Assembly: GCF_042477335.2 (NCBI RefSeq)
Contig: NC_091254.1
Span: 99,969,001-100,033,000, forward strand
Source of the DNA: Ovis canadensis
Lineage: Eukaryota > Chordata > Mammalia > Artiodactyla > Bovidae
Length of the DNA: 64,000 nt
Direction: 5' to 3'
In this document: positions 20,101 through 32,100 of the stretch, piece after piece
How positions within the stretch are numbered: the stretch's first letter is position 1
How the letters are laid out: the number at the start of each line of letters is the position of its first letter
Notes under the pieces: model-generated
Databases searched by the model: none
Told to the model about the DNA's origin: nothing
The model's input: only the letters and a program-made list of their open reading frames with translations
Translations under genes and position numbers: made by a program

Positions 20101-23100
20101 CATTAGAGTTGCTCTCTCCCTCCTCTGCTTCGACTCGACTGCTCTGAATCGCGGTGTCGTGGGCACTGGGGGACGGCCTCCGGCCCTCGCCGCTGACGCC
20201 CAGCTTCGCTCGGCGCTGAGACCTGGCCTCCCTGCTCCCGGGAGACCACGGTTGCCTCGCCCCAACTCGGGACCACGCAGGTCTCCTATTTTGTAAACTG
20301 CCTGTCAGGCCTATTCTTCACCTTTTCTGTCGACCCGTATCCACCTAGACTTTTAGGAATTCTTTACACATTAATTCCATGGATCCCTTTTTACTCTGCA
20401 GACTATGTCTTGTGTCAAAATCAGTTTTTACTTCTAACATAACGAAAACGATCAATCGTGTCTTTCACGCTTTCTGAGTTTCGTTTGAGGACCTTGTTCC
20501 TGCTCTGGAATCGCACTGTTCTCTGACTCGCTTCGAGTTTCAAAGTTTTGCTTTTCCATACGTCTAGAGTCTACCTGGAATCGAAATAAGGGTCCAGTTT
20601 TGTTTTCTTCTCTATAGACAATCAGCTGTCACGGAATGATGTTTTAACAGTCTTTTGCTCGATACAACTCACGTACCGAGTACAAGAGATGGACAGACCT
20701 GACTGTCCCTCGCCAACCTGGCGACTGCTGCAGCACCTAAGCAGCTCCAGCACCCTCCCCTGCAGACTTCCCCGGCGGCCAGTGGCAAAGAACCTGCCCG
20801 CAATGCAGGAGGCCCTGGTTTGATCCCTGGGTCGGGAAGATCCCCTGGAGAGGGGCATGGCAACCCCCTCCAGTGCTCTTGCCTGGAATGCAGAGCAGCC
20901 CGGTGGGCCACAGTCCACGGGCTCGCAGAGTCAGGCAGGACCGAGGGGCTAGACAACAGCACCACTCCTCCCTCCAGCCCTCCTGGCGTGGCCCTGCCAG
21001 TGACCCTTCCGCTGACGAAGCCACTACCCATCCTTAATCTATGGATTAACCCATCCACATGTTGAGCCACACATTTAAAGAAACACTACTCTATAACCAT
21101 CGCTCAGCTCCGGGCGCTGACATCAGGGTCACGTCAATGAGCTCTGCGTTCGCGTTCTTCCTGAGACCAGTCTGCACCACAGGAGGGCTACACCAGCTTC
21201 ACAGCGCGAGTGGATGAGCTCATCTGTCTCTGTTTCTTAGAAACTGGGAATTATCTGTCCGTTCGAGCTCTCCTGAGACACTTTTCTCTGCATTTGGCCT
21301 TTCAGGGGTCCCGTTCCAGCTCTGCTGGCCTGTACGCTCCCACCGTCCATTCGGCTCTTCACTCCACTCAAGCTCTCTTGCGGCTCTTGGGACTCCCTGC
21401 AGCGGCTCCCGTCCCGGCGCCCCTCGCACTTCTAGACTCCTCATCCCCTTCCTTCCTTATCAGTCTTGTCAGACGCCTGAGCATTTCAACAGTTTTCCCA
21501 AAGAACCAGCTTCGGTCTCAGCTCAGCTTTCTGTCGTGCCGTTCCCTGTCCCTAACCTCCACTCCGTGTATGTGCTCGCACACGCAGAGCAGGAAGCTGG
21601 AGACGCACACACCACCCCGCTGAGCACGGGCGGGGAGCACGCGCACACACCACCCCGCTGAGCACGGGCGGAGAGCACGCGAGGGACGGGGACCCTTGAG
21701 GAGAGCGTCCACGGCGCGCCCTCCGTCCGTGCTGCAGTCTTGGAGCTTCTGAGAGGAGGATGTGTCTGTGCAACTTGGGTCTGACAAAGACAGAAGCAGC
21801 TAATCGCAGGATGGGCGTGTGCTGAAGTGACCTAGCTTGTGCGCCCAGGGGCCTGAGGACGCACACAGCCCTGCCCAGCCCCGGCCGAAGGAGACGGTGG
21901 CCCCCGCCCCAGCCCTGCCCGCTCCTCTGGAGGTTTCCTTTGGCTCTGAAGCGGGACCCATTTTGCTGCACTGACTGAATCCAGCGACTGCTGGGAGCGA
22001 CACGTTCCGACTCTGAGTCTCTCGAGGAACCACGGGGAGGGGCGCCTGGAGCCTCGCTGCCCCGTTGCCCGAGGTCCGCCCTCCCCAGCCCTCGCCTGTC
22101 TCTCTCAGTTGCTGTCGCGGCTTCTAGGCTTTGCTCTCTGAAGTTCCCCAAAGTCCCAGACGCCACCTGGAAGTGGTCACGATGGGAACCTCCATCATAA
22201 TCTGGTCTCTGATGTAACTGAGCAAACGGCTCAGCGGCATCCAGGCTGAGACACAGCGCCGCCCGCGGGGTGGGGGTGGCGGGGGAGAGGTCGCCGCTCC
22301 GCTGGGCCCCCACATCTTGGGAGCGTCTCAGCTCAACTCAACTGCAGGAAGACTGCCAACCTCAGCTCTCAAACGACGCCTTATGCTTCGTCACGCCCGG
22401 ACTTGTCGGCAGCATCGTTACGGCAACACCAGAAATCGAGTCACTCTTACTGCGGGATCCACGCACCTGGGAGTATTCTGCCCACCAGGGCGTCCAACAG
22501 CCAGAAGGCTTCCTCTTCACTCTTAGTCACCAGGATCAGATACCCCGCGATGAAGTTCATCCCCTGAAATCAGACAAATGTCACCAGGATCAGACACCCC
22601 TTGACGAAGCTCACCCGCTGCAATCAGAGGAGGCCCGCGCTGACACCGGCCCCACCCCCAGACCCTGCAACCGTGTGGCGGCCGCCGCCGCCGCTGCTCA
22701 GTCGCTCCAGTCGTGTCTGACTCTGTGCGACCCCATAGACGGCAGCCCACCAGGCTCCCCCGTCCCTGGGATTCCGCCTGCTAACTCCCCGTCTTCCTCG
22801 TCCTTCCCTAGAATGCGCGTGATCCTGGAATGACCGTCCAGGGTAGCGTCGGCCTCACGGCTCTGCCATCGACAGACACGTGTGGTCAGGACTGACTCTT
22901 GGGACTCTGCCTTAGAACCGGGCAGGGCGCGTCCTCGTGAAACTCTCACCAGGAGAAACCACTCGGGCCGCTCGGGCGCCGCCACCAACGGCTCTGAATG
23001 CCCAGCCGTCCTCTCGGGAGGCTGGCCTCCAGCTCGGGGGCCTGGAGCGTGGGGACCCCACCCCCCAGCCCCGTCCTCCTGCCCACACACCCCCAGACAC

Positions 23101-26100
23101 CACGGCCTCCAGTGTGCACGGCAGGAGGGCCCGGCAGCCCAAGGACTGGCTCCCGACACGGCTCTGCTCATGGTCTGGGCTGTGGACACGCGTCCCTGAG
23201 ATGCTGCACACAGAGGACCTCCAGGCGCACGAGAACCGACCCCGCTGCGCCGCCCGACTGCGCGGGGGCCCGGCTTCCGGAGGAGGCCCTGCATTCCGTG
23301 CCGGCCCGCCGCTCGCACTCACCCACACGTGCACACACGCACACCATCGGCTCCGAGGCGACAGGGTGCTGGTCACCCACGTCCCACAAACACAGCCTGT
23401 GTTCACGTCCACGGCTGCCCCCTCCCGCCCCCGCAGAGAGGCCCAGCCCGGGCTGTGGGGGGCGTGGGAGCCCCGGCTGGGCGAGGCCCCGGGGTCCGTG
23501 GGGGGCCCGGGGCTCACCTGGCAATAGCCCCCGCCGTGGCTGTGATGCCCGGGCTGTGGGGGCGTGGGAGCCCCGGCTGGGCGAGGCCCCGGGGTCCGTG
23601 GGGGGCCCGGGGCTCACCTGGCAATAGCCCCCGCCGTGGCTGTGATGCCCGGGCTGTGGGGGCGTGGGAGCCCCAGCTGGGCGAGGCCCCGGGGTCCGTG
23701 GGGGGCCCGGGGCTCACCTGGCAATAGCCCCTGGCGTGGCTGTGATGCCCGGGCTGTGGGGGCGTGGGAGCCCCGGCTGGGCGAGGCCCCGGGGTCCGTG
23801 GGGGGCCCGGGGCTCACCTGGCAATAGCCCCCGCCGTGGCTGTGATGCCCGGGCTGTGGGGGCGTGGGAGCCCCGGCTGGGCGAGGCCCCGGGGTCCGTG
23901 GGGGGCCTGGGGCTCACCTGGCAATAGCCCACGCCGTGGTTGTGATGCCCGTAGGCCAGCAGCACATTGTACAGGGGGCCCTGCAGGCAGGGTTCCGCGT
24001 CCTTCCGGAAGCGCACGTTGTCGGGGAAGGTCCTGTTCATGTCTGCGGGGACCCACATAGCACTCAGGGCGTAAGCAGAGGCCACCCCGGGCCCCCAGCA
24101 GCCTCCACCGTCGACTGGACTCAGGGGCAGAGGCGGCTCCGGGCCCCCAGCAGCCTGACCAGGGCCGCCAGCAGCCCGCAGCCCTTACTCTCCAATCAAC
24201 ACCAACATCAGCTCCTCTGATGAGGCCCGGCTGCCGGGTCCCCAGCGTCTCCTCCCGTCCCCACGCTCCCAAGTGTGGGTGAAGTGTGAGCACTTTACAT
24301 AAAGCTTTGGAAATTCTCCCCAGTTCTTAACACTGAAAACAGAAGCAGGCAGGGCACCTGAGAGCCCCCTTTGGAGACAAAGAGACAAAACTGAAAACCA
24401 CCCAGGAGACTCTCGTGCTAGAGAGCCAGCTGCAGCGTAGGAGACCTAGAGCCGCGGTGCCACCCTGGGTCGGGAAGGTCCCCTGGGGAGGGCCTGGCAG
24501 CCCACTCCAGGCCTCTTGCCTGGAGAACCCCATGGATAGAGGGGCCTGGTGGGCTACAGTCCATGGGGTTGGACACGACTGGAGTGACTTAGCACAGCAC
24601 AGATAAACTTACCACCGCCAACTTCTGTCTGCAGGAGGGTGCCTGGCGGCCTCTCCCACCTCTGCCACCCCCTCCCTGCCCTCCGTTACATTTCTGTGAA
24701 CCTGCGTCCAGGGCAGAGTGGGGGGGGGGGCAGACAGACATCCTCTGACCCCACCTAGAGCAGAGTGGCGGTGTCAGTGAAGGGACATACGTAGACACCG
24801 TTGATAATGCAAGGCCTCCCGGCGGCCTCGGGGATTCTGCCCCCAAGCTCGGGCCCCCAGCCCTGCACCTGCCCACGAAGACCAGGTCTGAGCCGAGCAG
24901 CAAACGGGCTGCCTCCAAGCTTGTAATTTTCAATCATATGTTTTATACAAAAAAGATTTCTTTTCCCTGGAAATCTAAACGTTCTCCAAACCGGCACCTA
25001 TCAGGGGGAGGCTGGCTGGGCTCCCGCCTGTGTGATGGTCTTTACGACGAGAAGCTTTAGCAGAGGTTGAAATCTTTCTCCCTGGCCCCCGCACCGGAGG
25101 CAGACGTGGTGGACGTCCCGTCTGGGCTCAGGTGCACGACGTGCCTGCTCTGCTGACCCTGCCCCACAACTGATGCAGGCTTCCTGACCGCAGACCAGAG
25201 CGGCCGCATGACCCAGCGGTCCCACCTCGGGGTCTGTCCCCAAAGCACTGAACGCGGGTCTCGGAGAATCACTTGACACCCTGTTCAGCCAGAATTCACT
25301 GTAGCCAGGGGGTGGGAGCAGCCCAGGTGTCCAGGGACCGAAGACGCACACACACGGGACCTGGTTCAGCCTCAGGAAGGGCGGAAGCTCTGGCACACAC
25401 ACAGCCCGGCTGGGCCTCTCGGACACTGTGCTCCGTGGAATCGACCAGACGTGGAAGGGCAGACACTGCCTGATTCCACCACGTGAAGTCTAGGGGGGTC
25501 GGACTCAGACACAGGGAGCAGACGGTGGAGCCAGGGCTGGGGGTGTCGTGTGCAATGGGACAGAGGCTCCCACTGGAAAACCAGAGAATGGGAAACTGCG
25601 CGCTGTGCGCGCTTCACCGTAATTAAAAGTGTCCAAAACTGTGCACCAAGTAGAGCCTTTAAAATTCACTTTTCAGACAAACAACCACCCGTCACTTGTG
25701 GTCTCTCCCTGCCCATGTCAGCGCTGCTGGGCCTGCGGAGGGAGCCCATGCTCCCTGCAGGTCACGACAGCATCTGTCCCTGGCCAGAAGGGGTCACGGT
25801 GTGGCCGGCAGGCTCAGCGGCAGCGCTGGGATCCGAGACCCCCCGCTCCTTACGTTGAGGACACGCCGCTTTCTCACTGTCCCCAGTCAATCCAACCTCC
25901 CAGACATTTCAAGTAACCAACTTTTTAAATGAAGAACTTTGTGTTTGATTTTCTCGTTCTCAGAAGCTGGCAAAATCAGAGAAGCAGATGCCTCCTAAAG
26001 AGCTACTTATTCAACTTAGGTGAACCATTTTTCTGAGGACTCTGCACTTGTGAGCGCCCGTGGCCGGCGAGGAAGCTGGGGTCACGAGACGGCGGCCAGG

Positions 26101-29100
26101 GCGTGAGCGCCTCTGGACACTCGGCATCGGCACGGAGAGCGGGGCGGCGCGCAGCTTCCTGCAGCTGTGTCTCGAGGCCGCGGGGCCACCCAGCCCTCGT
26201 CAGTTCTGACAGATGGCTCAGAGGCTTCCTCACGCCCCTGGGCAGCGTCTTGCAGAAGAAACCCGCTCTCCCCACCATTTTCCTTACCACCTAGCTGCCC
26301 GCTCGAGGATTTTCTGAACCAATTCTGACCATTGTCCTCCTGTCAAATAAGCCCGTTCTGCTTGTCCTTTGAGAAAGTGGGAGTCAGGTGCGCCTTTGAC
26401 AGCGTAGGTTTCCTCATCCGCATCACAGCCGAGAGTCTGGGTGCAGACACACTTCCCCTGGGGGAGGCGCCCCCACCCGCAGGGCTGCCCCACCCTGGGG
26501 GCCTCCCCAGCCCGGGGCCGAGTCACCTGTCCGGATGGCCTCCTCCAGGCTGGCGCTCCGCTCACCCTGCAGGAGGCGCTGGTAGTAGCCGGGGTTCCGG
26601 TCCATCCGGGCCTGGGCTCCGCTCACCCCCATCCAGACGCGGGCCCGGTGCTCCAGCGGGATGCCCTTGCGGATGTAGCGCTTCACTGAGAAAGGGAAAG
26701 GGCAGTTTCAGACGGGCCCCGCTCCAAAGGTTTCCATGGATAGCTCTCAAGAGTCAGTAAGTCAGACGTGAAAGGCAAGACAGGCATGTCCTGCCAACAG
26801 GTACAGGCCCTCCCTACAGAAGTCCGCTCTCCCCTCCCGCTGAGCGGTCGGCGGGCCGCAGCAGCCCAGCCTCCACCTCAGCAGCGGTGCAGGGACACGG
26901 GCTGCCTCCCATCCCCCAACCCGGCCCACCCCGCAGCCCAGGGCAGACGCCACCGTCCTGAACGCAGGTCGGCACTGGCTCAGGCACCGCCTGTACCGAA
27001 CAGAAAAAAATTACAGGACAATGTCCTAGGTTACAAGCGAAAAAGGCGCTGCTGCTGAAATCTTATAACTCAAGCTGACAGCCACCAGTCCACGAGCTCC
27101 TGAGAGCGCCTCCCCGAGGCCAGGTCGCGTGCACCTGCCGCTCTCGGGAGGGCGCTCAGGATGGGAGTTTGCAGAGGCTGGGGGGGGGGCGGGGGTGACG
27201 AGGAAGGCCCAGAGGAAGGGAAGGACAGACGTGAGCACCACCCGCCAGAGGCAGAGAAAGCCAAGAACCCTCTGCAGCTCGGAGGCAGCTGTGCGGCCAG
27301 AGGACCACGCGTGGCCAGAGTGTCTCGGCCAGCGTGACGTGGTCCCCCCGCTACCGGACGTGGTATTTCAGCCTACCAAACACAGCAATCATTCAGCCGG
27401 ACCGTCCCTCCAACCTCCTACTATTTACACACCACCTCAGGGCTCGGCATGCCGAGGGGTGCCCTGAATTAACCCTCTCTCAACTCCAAGGGGAGGGTCA
27501 GCCCTAGCTTTGGGCAGGGACCGCTCCCACTGAGACACAGCAGAAGGAAGGGACATACAGACGCTCCTGGCAACTCCAGGGACGGGCCGCAGAGAGCGGA
27601 AGTGAAAACACCGAGACAGCGTCACTTAGGCCAGCACCAGACACGCGAACACGCGGAGAACCGCTCAGGCGGCACCAGACACGCGAACACGCGGAGAACC
27701 GCTCAGGCGCCACCCTAAGCGCGCACCTGCAGAGAAGCCAGAGAACCAGAGAAAGGGCGGGAGAGGCCGGCGCACCTTCAGGACCCCTCCACAGCCCTGC
27801 GGCCTCTCCCAGCCCCTGCTCCCCAGCCAAGGCTTTCACCCACGCCCGGGCCTGCAGCTCAGCGCCCGGGACCACACAGGAGCGGACCGTGAAGGCGACC
27901 GCTGCTCTAGACCTTGCGCCTGGTGGGGATTACCTGACTGTGCGTCTGTCCACACTCACGGGGCTACACGCCAAGAAGAGTGAACTTCGTTTGCAAAGTT
28001 TTAAAAAATGAATATAAAGTATAAAATATGTGGGGAAGGAAGTGGCAGAGCCCACTCCAGTACTATCGCCTGGAAAATCCCGTGGAAGGAGGAGCCTGGT
28101 GGGCTACAGTCCGTGGGGTCGCAAAGAGTCTGAAAAGTGAAGTGGAAGCTGGTTAAACCCCTGACTCTGGCGTCGGATGTGGCTAGGCAGACCATACCTC
28201 GATCACGCCTCGGTTTCCTTCCAAAACGGAAGGAAAATGGGAAATTCCCTGCAAAGTGGAAGCGAAGCCCAGGGCCTGGACTACAGTCAGGGCCCCGGAC
28301 TCCCGGGAGGTTGTGAAAAGAGCAGCCATGTCCAGAAGCTTCAGAGACTCAGGGCTTCTGCCGCCGTCACTGCCTGCGACCTGCTTGACGCAGTTCCTCT
28401 GGAAGAGAAAGAAAGTGGTCCTCCCACGCCCAGAGCAAGGGCAGGGCTGACGCACTCTTCATTCCAACACGCGGAGCAGTGTAACCTGTGCCGCAGAAAC
28501 AGAGAAGCTCGGCCCGAAGAATTAACTCCCGGCTGTCTGCCCCAGGAGTTAAGCAGGTTCCCAGGGTTTGTTGTTTTTTTTTTGTTTTTTTTTTTTCATA
28601 TTTGTCTTTAAACATGTCTTACAATTTCATTCTTATTCAGATGGTGCTAACCCCCTCGCCCACGGGGCAGGAGAGAAAGAAGCAAACCGGAAGAGCTCCT
28701 CTCATCAGGTCCCTCCACGCCGGGATGGACAGAGGCCCAGGGGCAGCTCCCTGCCCAGGGGGGTGCGGCCGGCTAGGTCGAGCGCTGAGAATGAGTGAGC
28801 AATCGCAGCTCCTGGTGGATCTCCTCACCGACAGAAAGCAAACACGGACCCACAGCTAACACCCTCAAGCAGGCTGAGTGTCAGCGCTCATCTGCGGACC
28901 CGGACACAAGTCCTCTCAAAAGAGAACACACACAGCAGAACCCAAAAGCAAGACACGGTTGAGGAACAGGGGTGAAGGCAGTCCTCCAGGTGTGGTCGCC
29001 GGGGTCAAGGTCGGGGCCCCAAACAGAGCTCCCACTGCCCACCCGGGGCCCACGGCCCTCACAGCCTCCCTCCCACGGACGCCACACAGCTGTGGACACT

Positions 29101-32100
29101 CCGGCCAGCCCGGACCATCTGGCAGGAAGAAACCGTATTCCCGCTTCCTGACTAACAAATCCACTCCTGGTTACGCCTGACCACTCCCTTGGACTGCCAC
29201 GGGTGCTGCGGGAACCCCGGCGGTCTCACCCGGAGGCCACACCAGCTCAGCGGCAACACCCTGGGCACAGAACTGGGCGAGCCCACAGGCGCCTCGCCAG
29301 ATTCCCTGGAAGAACACCAGGCCGCTACACCCTCCAGCTCACCTGGCGGTGAACCTCACTCCCAGGCCAAGGCTCACCAGGGATCAAGCGTATTTGCTCC
29401 TGAGCCTGTTACACCATAATTACAAAGTTTAACAAACATTACATAAATTCAAAAGCTAAAGCAAAAAAGAAATAATGGCAGTTTCAATAAAACCAAATTA
29501 AATTTTCAGAAAGAGTCGAAACGTGCTCCAAAAAGGCAAGTGAAGTGAAAGTGAAAGTCACTCAGTCCTGTCCAACTCTCTGCGACCCCATGGCCTATAC
29601 AGTTTATGGAATTCTCCAGGCCAGAAGACTGGAGTGGGTAGCCTTTCCCTTCTCCAGGGGATCTTTCCAACCCAGGGATCAAACCCAGGTCTCCAGCCTT
29701 GCAGATGGATTCTTTACTAGCTGAGTCACAGGGAAGCCCTGGGCAAAAGCAGAAACAAAACAGAACCGTCATACCAGGCAACTACAAAAGTCTAGGAAGA
29801 GAGCTAAGGTCTGGAAGGCTCTGCACTCAGGCGGCTTCTACTCCCGATCCCCTGGGAAAGCAACACTGGAAACCAGACAGCAGTCAGTAGTTCCCACAGG
29901 GGTCGTGTGTGGATGTGAGAGCTGGACCACAGAGAAGGCTGAGCACCAAAGAATCGATGCCTTTGAACTGTGGTGTTGGAAAAGACTCTTGAGAGTCCCT
30001 TGGACTGCAAGGAGATCCAGCCAATCCATCCTAAAGGAAATCAGTCCTGAATATTCATTGGAAGGACTGATGCTAAAAAAGCTGAAACTCCAATACTTTG
30101 GCCACCTGATGCAAAGAGCTGACTCATTGGAGAAGACCCTGATGCTAGGAAAGATTGAGGGCAGGAGAAGGAAATGACAGAGGATGAGATGGTTGGATGG
30201 CATCACCGACTCAACGGATGTGAGTCTGAGTGAACTCCAGTTGGTGATGGACAGGGAAGCCTGGCGTGCTGCAGTCCATGGGGTCGCGAAGAGTTGGATG
30301 CAACTTGGTGACTGAACAGCAACGGTTTCCGCAGGAAAGATACAGAATTAGCATGCCGGCGCTGCGCATAGAAAAGATGACCAGCCAGACGCAAACGGCA
30401 GAACCCAAGGGGAACGCACGTCCACGCGAGTGCCACGTATAAAGGGGCACGGCAGAGCCCAAGGGGAACGCACGTCCATGCGTGTGCCACGTATAAAGGG
30501 GCACGGCAGAGCCCGAGGGGAACGCACGTCCACGCGTGTGCCATGTGCAAAGGGGCACGGCAGAGCCCAAGGGGAACGCACGTCCACACGTGTGCCACGT
30601 ATAAAGGGGCACGGCAGAGCCCAAGGGGAACGCACGTCCACGCGAGTGCCACGTATAAAGGGGCACGGCAGAGCCCAAGGGGAACGCACGTCCACGCGAG
30701 TGCCACGTATAAAGGGGCACGGCAGAGCCCAAGGGGAACGCACGTCTACGCGAGTGCCACGTGCAAAGGGCACGAGCGCCTGCGCATCTTGCAGTGACGG
30801 TCTGCGGCGTAAGCCGGCCTCTGGGCCCCTGTTGGACAGGAGGCCTCCTCCTGCATGGAAGCGAACCGTCCGCCCTGCTCCTGGGGGGATGGGGAAGTGT
30901 CACCAGCCGCCCCCCACGGGACACCGGGGCCTGGGCAGCTGAGAAACTCAGGCCAACTCACACCTTCGAGTGTGACCGAGATGTTCTCCCGCGTGCAAAA
31001 GTTAAGTCTGCCTTCGTACTTTTATATACTTGTGCATGACTTTAAAAACAGAAGAAAAAATGAAGCCATAGACGGCTGGAAGCCTGTTAACGCCCAGCAG
31101 CAAGGCGGGCGTGGCCCTCGGTACTACTAGAGACACCTGCCTTTCAATGACGGATGGCTCTTTAAAGATACAGCTTGATCTGATCGCCTCCCCCCACGCT
31201 TGCTTAAAAACTGACTTCTTTCCCCCTGGCTGTCCCTCGTGTGCCCACCGTGAGCTGCTGCGGGCCGTGCTCCACCTCTGGCCCTCCTCTCCTCACCCCT
31301 AACGCTCTGGTCACACAGCTCAGCCCCCCGCGGATGGGACCCCTGTCCTCACCCCTTCATTGTCGTTAACACCGTGTCAGGAGGCCCCCGGGGGCACACT
31401 CCTGCCCACCCCTCACCTCCAGCGGGCAGGTCTGGCCTCTGTATCCTCAGCTAGGGAGCAGGCAGGCAAAGACTTCATTCATTTATTCAACAAACAGCTA
31501 AGGGACCGTCCAGCCAACCCAGCCGGCACAGAGGGATCTTGACCCCAGCGCGGAAACTAAGGATAAAGTGAGACCCACACGTGGAGGCCCAGAGAGGCAA
31601 GGAGAGGGCAGGAGGCGAGGAGCTGCGGGGTGGGGCTGGAAGGCTTCCCGGAGGAGGCGCTCCAGTCCAGACCTGAAGGAGGCCCCGGGTCACAGCGTGG
31701 GGCGCGGAAGCCGGGGAGGAGCTGAGGGGTCCAGGGAGCCCCCCCGCTTTCTCTCTGAAGGGAGCAGGGAGCGCTCCGCACAGAAGCCGGCGGGGGCACT
31801 GCCCTGGCCGCTCGCTCTGAGGAGCAGGAAACCCGGCTTCTTCTGGAAAGACGGCCACGGGCGCCAAGCGTCTCAAAGGGCGAGCAGGCCCCACGTCCAG
31901 GCGAGGAAAGGGGGCCTCGCACCTGGACCGCGCAGCGCCCTCACCTGTGCGCCTGCGCGGGGCACGGCTGGGATAGGGGCAGCGCCCCTGGCCTCGAAGG
32001 AACCCCAAGTCCTGAGCGGCCCCGAGCGCACGCACCGAGGACCGCACGACTTGTTGCGCACCCTCTGGGTCAGGCGCCGAACTCACCGGTCATGCTCCTC

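Noticed and set aside
30203-30942. Repeat proteins on both strands (up to 237 codons)
   Set aside because: 54-bp period keeps frames open; the sequence is an intronic minisatellite.
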